9,132 nt of DNA, taken from positions 1 to 9,132 of the forward strand of contig JACDAU010000330.1 in NCBI GenBank assembly GCA_013695265.1. Reading direction: 5' to 3'. Numbering within the stretch: the stretch's first letter is position 1; each line of letters begins with the position of its first letter. The notes below the pieces were generated by a model. It was not told the origin of the DNA. It saw only the letters and a program-made list of their open reading frames with translations, and did no database searches. The translations under genes and the position numbers were made by a program. Shown piece after piece: positions 6,841-9,132 of the stretch. The DNA is from Chloroflexia bacterium (GTDB lineage Bacteria > Chloroflexota > Chloroflexia > Thermobaculales > Thermobaculaceae).

Positions 6841-7773
6841 GTGGCAGTACTGAGTCGCAATCGCGCCGAGGCCGGGCCGGGCGCACGCCGCCGCGCCACG
6901 CTGGGCCGTACACTCCGCAGCCTCTCCTGGCTTATCATTGTGTACGTCATGCTGACGGCCGGCGCCGCCCTCTTCGCCGCACCGTTCGCGTGGATGGTGG
7001 TGGCCTCGCTCCAGGACCAGAGCACGATGTTCCGGTGGCCGCCGAGCTGGATCCCAATCAATCCCGATCTTGAGAACTTCGCCAACTTCCTGAAAAACGC
7101 CAACATCAGCCGGTGGTTCTTTAACAGCGCCTACGTCGCGCTCTCGGTAACGTTTCTGCAGCTTTTCTTCAACTCGCTCGCGGCGTACACGTACGCAAAG
7201 CGCAGCTTTCCCGGCCGCGACTTTCTGTTCGCGCTCGGGCTCGGCACGATGATGATCCCCGGCTGGGTGATGCTCATCCCCCAGTACATCATCCTCAAGA
7301 ACATGCCCGGGTTCGGCGGCAACGACCTGATGGGGCACGGCGGCCACGGCTGGCTCGACTCGTACTGGGGGCTCATCGCGCCGGGGATCACAAGCACGTT
7401 CGGCATCTTCCTGCTACGGCAGTACATGAAGAACATTCCGAACGACCTGCTCGACGCCGCGAGCATGGACGGGGCCACGCACTGGACGAAGTACCGGCGG
7501 ATCATGATCCCGCTGTCCCTCCCGGCGCTGGCGGCGCACGGCATCTTCACGTTCCAGTTCGTGTGGGAGGACTTCTTCTGGCCATTAATCATCATCAGCG
7601 ATCCGGATCTCTTCACGGTGCCCCTGGGACTAACGCTCTTCGTCGTGAAGAACCGGAACGTCTGGGACCAGCTCATGGCCGGCTCTGTGCTCGTTACGCT
7701 GCCCGTCCTGATCGTGTTCATCGTCTTCCAGCGTCAGTTCATCAAGGGCATCGCGCTGACCGGAATGAAGTAG
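6841..7773 (+). CDS. Sugar ABC transporter permease (MalG/UgpE-like)
   Basis: A 310-residue partner of the preceding permease. The start is GTG 6841, with AAGGAG overlapping the upstream TAA; the 10-base gap suggests translational coupling. After a basic N-terminus (RNRAEAGPGARRR), the first membrane helix is at about 29-56, followed by SLQD and the periplasmic segment PPSWIPINPDLENF, as in MalG-type proteins. Further helices lie at about 95-118, 126-151, 175-192, 228-250 and 277-297. The EAA loop is NDLLDAASMDGATHWTKYRRIMIPLSLP (201-228). A Gly/His-rich insert (GFGGNDLMGHGGHGWLDSYWGL, 157-178) between helices is a feature of one sub-branch of these permeases, as I recall. The protein ends with GMK, and its TAG stop lies inside a palindrome. 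No ATPase gene follows, so a shared ATPase encoded elsewhere is presumed. Confidence 0.95.
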   Translation: MAVLSRNRAEAGPGARRRATLGRTLRSLSWLIIVYVMLTAGAALFAAPFAWMVVASLQDQSTMFRWPPSWIPINPDLENFANFLKNANISRWFFNSAYVALSVTFLQLFFNSLAAYTYAKRSFPGRDFLFALGLGTMMIPGWVMLIPQYIILKNMPGFGGNDLMGHGGHGWLDSYWGLIAPGITSTFGIFLLRQYMKNIPNDLLDAASMDGATHWTKYRRIMIPLSLPALAAHGIFTFQFVWEDFFWPLIIISDPDLFTVPLGLTLFVVKNRNVWDQLMAGSVLVTLPVLIVFIVFQRQFIKGIALTGMK

Positions 7774-7797
7774 GGGCGTTCAATTGAACGCCCCTGC
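7770..7797 (+). repeat. Palindrome overlapping the permease stop codon (terminator or dispersed repeat)
   Basis: Bases 7772-7795 form a perfect 24-bp inverted repeat centred on AATT. With a G-U wobble and one more G-C pair, the RNA stem extends to 7770-7797. The left end (GTAGGGGCG) supplies the TAG stop of the permease. There is no T-run on either side, so a standard intrinsic terminator is not supported. It could end or stabilise the transporter mRNA. Palindromes with GTAGGGGC.../...GCCCCTAC ends recur as dispersed repeats in some Chloroflexota genomes, as I recall, and this may be one. Confidence 0.65.
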
Positions 7798-7830
7798 GTA
7801 ACCCACAGAACGACTGAACATATATTGATC

Positions 7831-7839
7831 AAGGAGGAG
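7831..7839 (+). promoter_or_regulatory. Strong ribosome binding site of the dehydrogenase gene
   Basis: AAGGAGGAG ends 6 bases before GTG 7846 and is close to the full anti-Shine-Dalgarno complement. It rules out the in-frame TTG 7825, which lies upstream of it. An AT-rich patch (7818-7830, including TATATT) just upstream could be a -10 element, but there is no matching -35. Confidence 0.75.
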
Positions 7840-7845
7840 ACACCT

Positions 7846-8811
7846 GTGAAAATCGCCGTCCTCCTAGCCCCCCGCGAATTCGAGGTGGTGGACATACCAG
7901 TGCCCGACATCGAGCCCGACGAGGTACTCGTCCACGTGGCCGCCTGCGGGGTCTGCACCTCGGAGCTCGACATCTGGGACGGGTCCGCCGACGTTGGCGG
8001 CTTTCCGCGCTACCCCGGCCACGAGGTGAGCGGAATCGTCGAGAAGGCTGGCGAGGAGGTCGTTGGCCTGAAGGAGGGCGACCCGGTATCCGTGTGGACG
8101 ACCGGGAAAGGCTTCGCAGAGTACGTGGCGGTCAAGGCGGAGCACTGCCTGTCGGCCGGGAGCGTTCCCCTGGACCTCGCGCTCGGGGAGCCGCTGGCCT
8201 GCGCTGTCAACGCCGTGGAACTGGCGGGCATTTCGCTTGGTGATGACGTTGTGCTCATCGGCGCTGGCTTCATGGGTAACCTGGTCCAGAAGCTTGTCGC
8301 CCTGCGCAGCCCGCGGCACCTGATCGTCGCCGACACTCGATCCGATGCGCTCGCCAGGGCGGAGCAGTTGGGCGCCACACGGGTCGTAAACGTGCAATCG
8401 GAATCACTGTCGGACGCCGTGCGAGATCTGACAGACGGACGAGGCGCCGATGTATCGTTCGAGGTAACGGGTGTGCAGGCGCCGCTCGTGATGCTCGGCA
8501 ACGTGACCCGGATGAGCGGCAAGCTGGTCATCGTCGGTTACCACCAGGGCGGGATGCGGGAGATCCCACTGGCGGACTGGAACTATCAGGCATTTCAGAT
8601 AGTGAACGCCCACTTCCGCGAGGAGGCGACGATCATGCGCGGGATGCGCATCGGCATGCGGTTGCTGACCTCTCGCAGGCTCCGGCTCGATGGCCTCGTG
8701 ACGCATCACTTCCCGTTGCACGAAATCAATCGGGCATTCCAGACGGCACACGAGAAGCCGAAGGGGTTCGTGAAATCCACGGTCGAGATAAACGGCGCCG
8801 GGGCGCACTAG
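7846..8811 (+). CDS. Zinc-dependent medium-chain dehydrogenase (alcohol/polyol dehydrogenase-like), short form
   Basis: A 321-residue cytoplasmic NAD(P)-dependent dehydrogenase, probably oxidising a sugar, polyol or sugar-derived alcohol. The N-terminal GroES-like domain carries catalytic zinc ligands Cys37 (ACGVCTSELD) and His59-Glu60 (GHEVSGIV), with Glu115 or Cys119 (GEPLACAVNAVE) as the likely remaining ligand. The four-cysteine lobe that binds structural zinc in alcohol and sorbitol dehydrogenases is missing: after VSVWTTGKG the chain passes straight to FAEYVAV. This explains the short length. The Rossmann motif is GAGFMG (139-144), and Asp163 at the end of the second strand (IVADTRSDAL) favours NAD over NADP. 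GTG 7846 is chosen for its strong ribosome binding site. It follows the importer by 72 bases and precedes the next gene by 15, so it is probably part of the same catabolic unit. The substrate is unknown. Confidence 0.9.
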   Translation: MKIAVLLAPREFEVVDIPVPDIEPDEVLVHVAACGVCTSELDIWDGSADVGGFPRYPGHEVSGIVEKAGEEVVGLKEGDPVSVWTTGKGFAEYVAVKAEHCLSAGSVPLDLALGEPLACAVNAVELAGISLGDDVVLIGAGFMGNLVQKLVALRSPRHLIVADTRSDALARAEQLGATRVVNVQSESLSDAVRDLTDGRGADVSFEVTGVQAPLVMLGNVTRMSGKLVIVGYHQGGMREIPLADWNYQAFQIVNAHFREEATIMRGMRIGMRLLTSRRLRLDGLVTHHFPLHEINRAFQTAHEKPKGFVKSTVEINGAGAH

Positions 8812-8826
8812 CTGGGAGGAGACAGG

Positions 8827-9132
8827 ATGCCAGTTGTCGATCGCAGGGAGTTCGGCGGACGGTTCTCCGTCAAGGAGAACTCGCAGCGCCTCGCGAACTA
8901 CCGCTACCTCGCGGTGCAGTTAATGGAGATGGTCGGTGGGTGGTCGCACACCACGCCGCAGCTCGCGTTCAAGGCGACGTTCGGGTACCACGTATATGAC
9001 CACGCCCAGGCGGCCGATCTGCTGGGCGAGCGACTGGAGCAGCTTCGCTCGGGCCGCGACCGGCAGGAGCCCGCGACGGATGAGTTCGCGCGGTTGTGTG
9101 AGCATGTATGGAACCTGGATGCGGTGATAGAC
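8827..9132 (+). CDS. Putative ferritin-like domain protein, N-terminal part (runs off window)
   Basis: Open from ATG 8827 to the window end (102 codons, no stop). GGGAGGAGA (8814-8822) lies just before the ATG and 15 bases separate it from the dehydrogenase stop, so it is co-transcribed. The visible chain is alpha-helical: RLANYRYLAVQLMEMVGGWSHTTPQLAFKATFGYHVYDHAQAADLLGERLEQLRSGRD, then PATDEFARLCEHVWNLD. The order of a Tyr-rich helix, GGW, TP, a Lys/His helix with Ala-Asp-Leu-Leu-x-x-Arg-Leu and then LR recalls ferritin-like proteins of unknown function found in Chloroflexota and related phyla. I make that comparison from memory. The helix at 52-70 has His55, Asp58 and His59 but not a complete ExxH metal pair, so an active di-iron site is not shown. 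No signal peptide or membrane segment is visible. Family assignment is tentative; that it is a real gene is secure from the ribosome binding site, spacing and codon use. Confidence 0.6.
   Translation, partial: MPVVDRREFGGRFSVKENSQRLANYRYLAVQLMEMVGGWSHTTPQLAFKATFGYHVYDHAQAADLLGERLEQLRSGRDRQEPATDEFARLCEHVWNLDAVID

Noticed and set aside
7818..7830. Internal promoter before the dehydrogenase (TATATT)
   Set aside because: No recognisable -35 at the right distance; AT-richness alone is not enough.
7825..7845. In-frame TTG start for the dehydrogenase
   Set aside because: It precedes the strong AAGGAGGAG site, which is spaced correctly for GTG 7846; the extra residues do not fit the family.
1..9132. 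CRISPR arrays, tRNA or rRNA genes, transposase genes
   Set aside because: I saw no regularly spaced repeats, cloverleaf-like sequence or transposase motifs.

Overview
The window is GC-rich bacterial DNA, coding almost entirely on the + strand. It carries one carbohydrate-utilisation locus. I infer a Chloroflexota-type bacterium (Thermomicrobia/Sphaerobacter-like). The reasons are the high GC, GTG/TTG starts, lipoproteins with long Thr/Pro/Ala/Glu-rich linkers, a palindrome with GTAGGGGCG-type ends, and the gene content. None of these proves the taxonomy.

Layout. (1) 1-347: 3' end of a Gfo/Idh/MocA-type sugar oxidoreductase. (2) 348-656: an in-frame but start-less reading frame with a helix-turn-helix, separated from the oxidoreductase only by a TAG; it looks like a broken or fused small gene. 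(3) 744-2915: a Tat-exported, lipid-anchored GH13 alpha-amylase-family enzyme with two N-terminal beta-sandwich domains. (4) 3055-4246: a LacI/PurR-type repressor with a clear sigma70-like promoter (TTGACT-17-TATACT) and a perfect 14-bp operator at the predicted transcription start. (5) 4323-7773: a CUT1-type sugar ABC importer, made of a lipoprotein binding protein, a strong intergenic hairpin and two permeases. No ATPase gene is present. (6) 7770-7797: a palindrome overlapping the last permease stop codon. (7) 7846-8811: a short zinc-dependent medium-chain dehydrogenase. (8) 8827-9132: the 5' part of a protein that may be ferritin-like, running off the window.

Working model (inference): the surface-tethered GH13 enzyme trims an alpha-glucan or alpha-glucoside outside the cell. 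The binding protein and permeases import the product, using an ATPase encoded elsewhere. The Gfo/Idh/MocA enzyme and the zinc dehydrogenase then oxidise the sugar or a derivative. The repressor controls itself and, by read-through across a 76-bp gap with no convincing promoter, probably the transporter. The least explained parts are the fused HTH frame, the GH13 enzyme with Asn in place of the usual catalytic-site His, its cysteine-rich N-terminal domain, and the ferritin-like gene at the end of a sugar operon.
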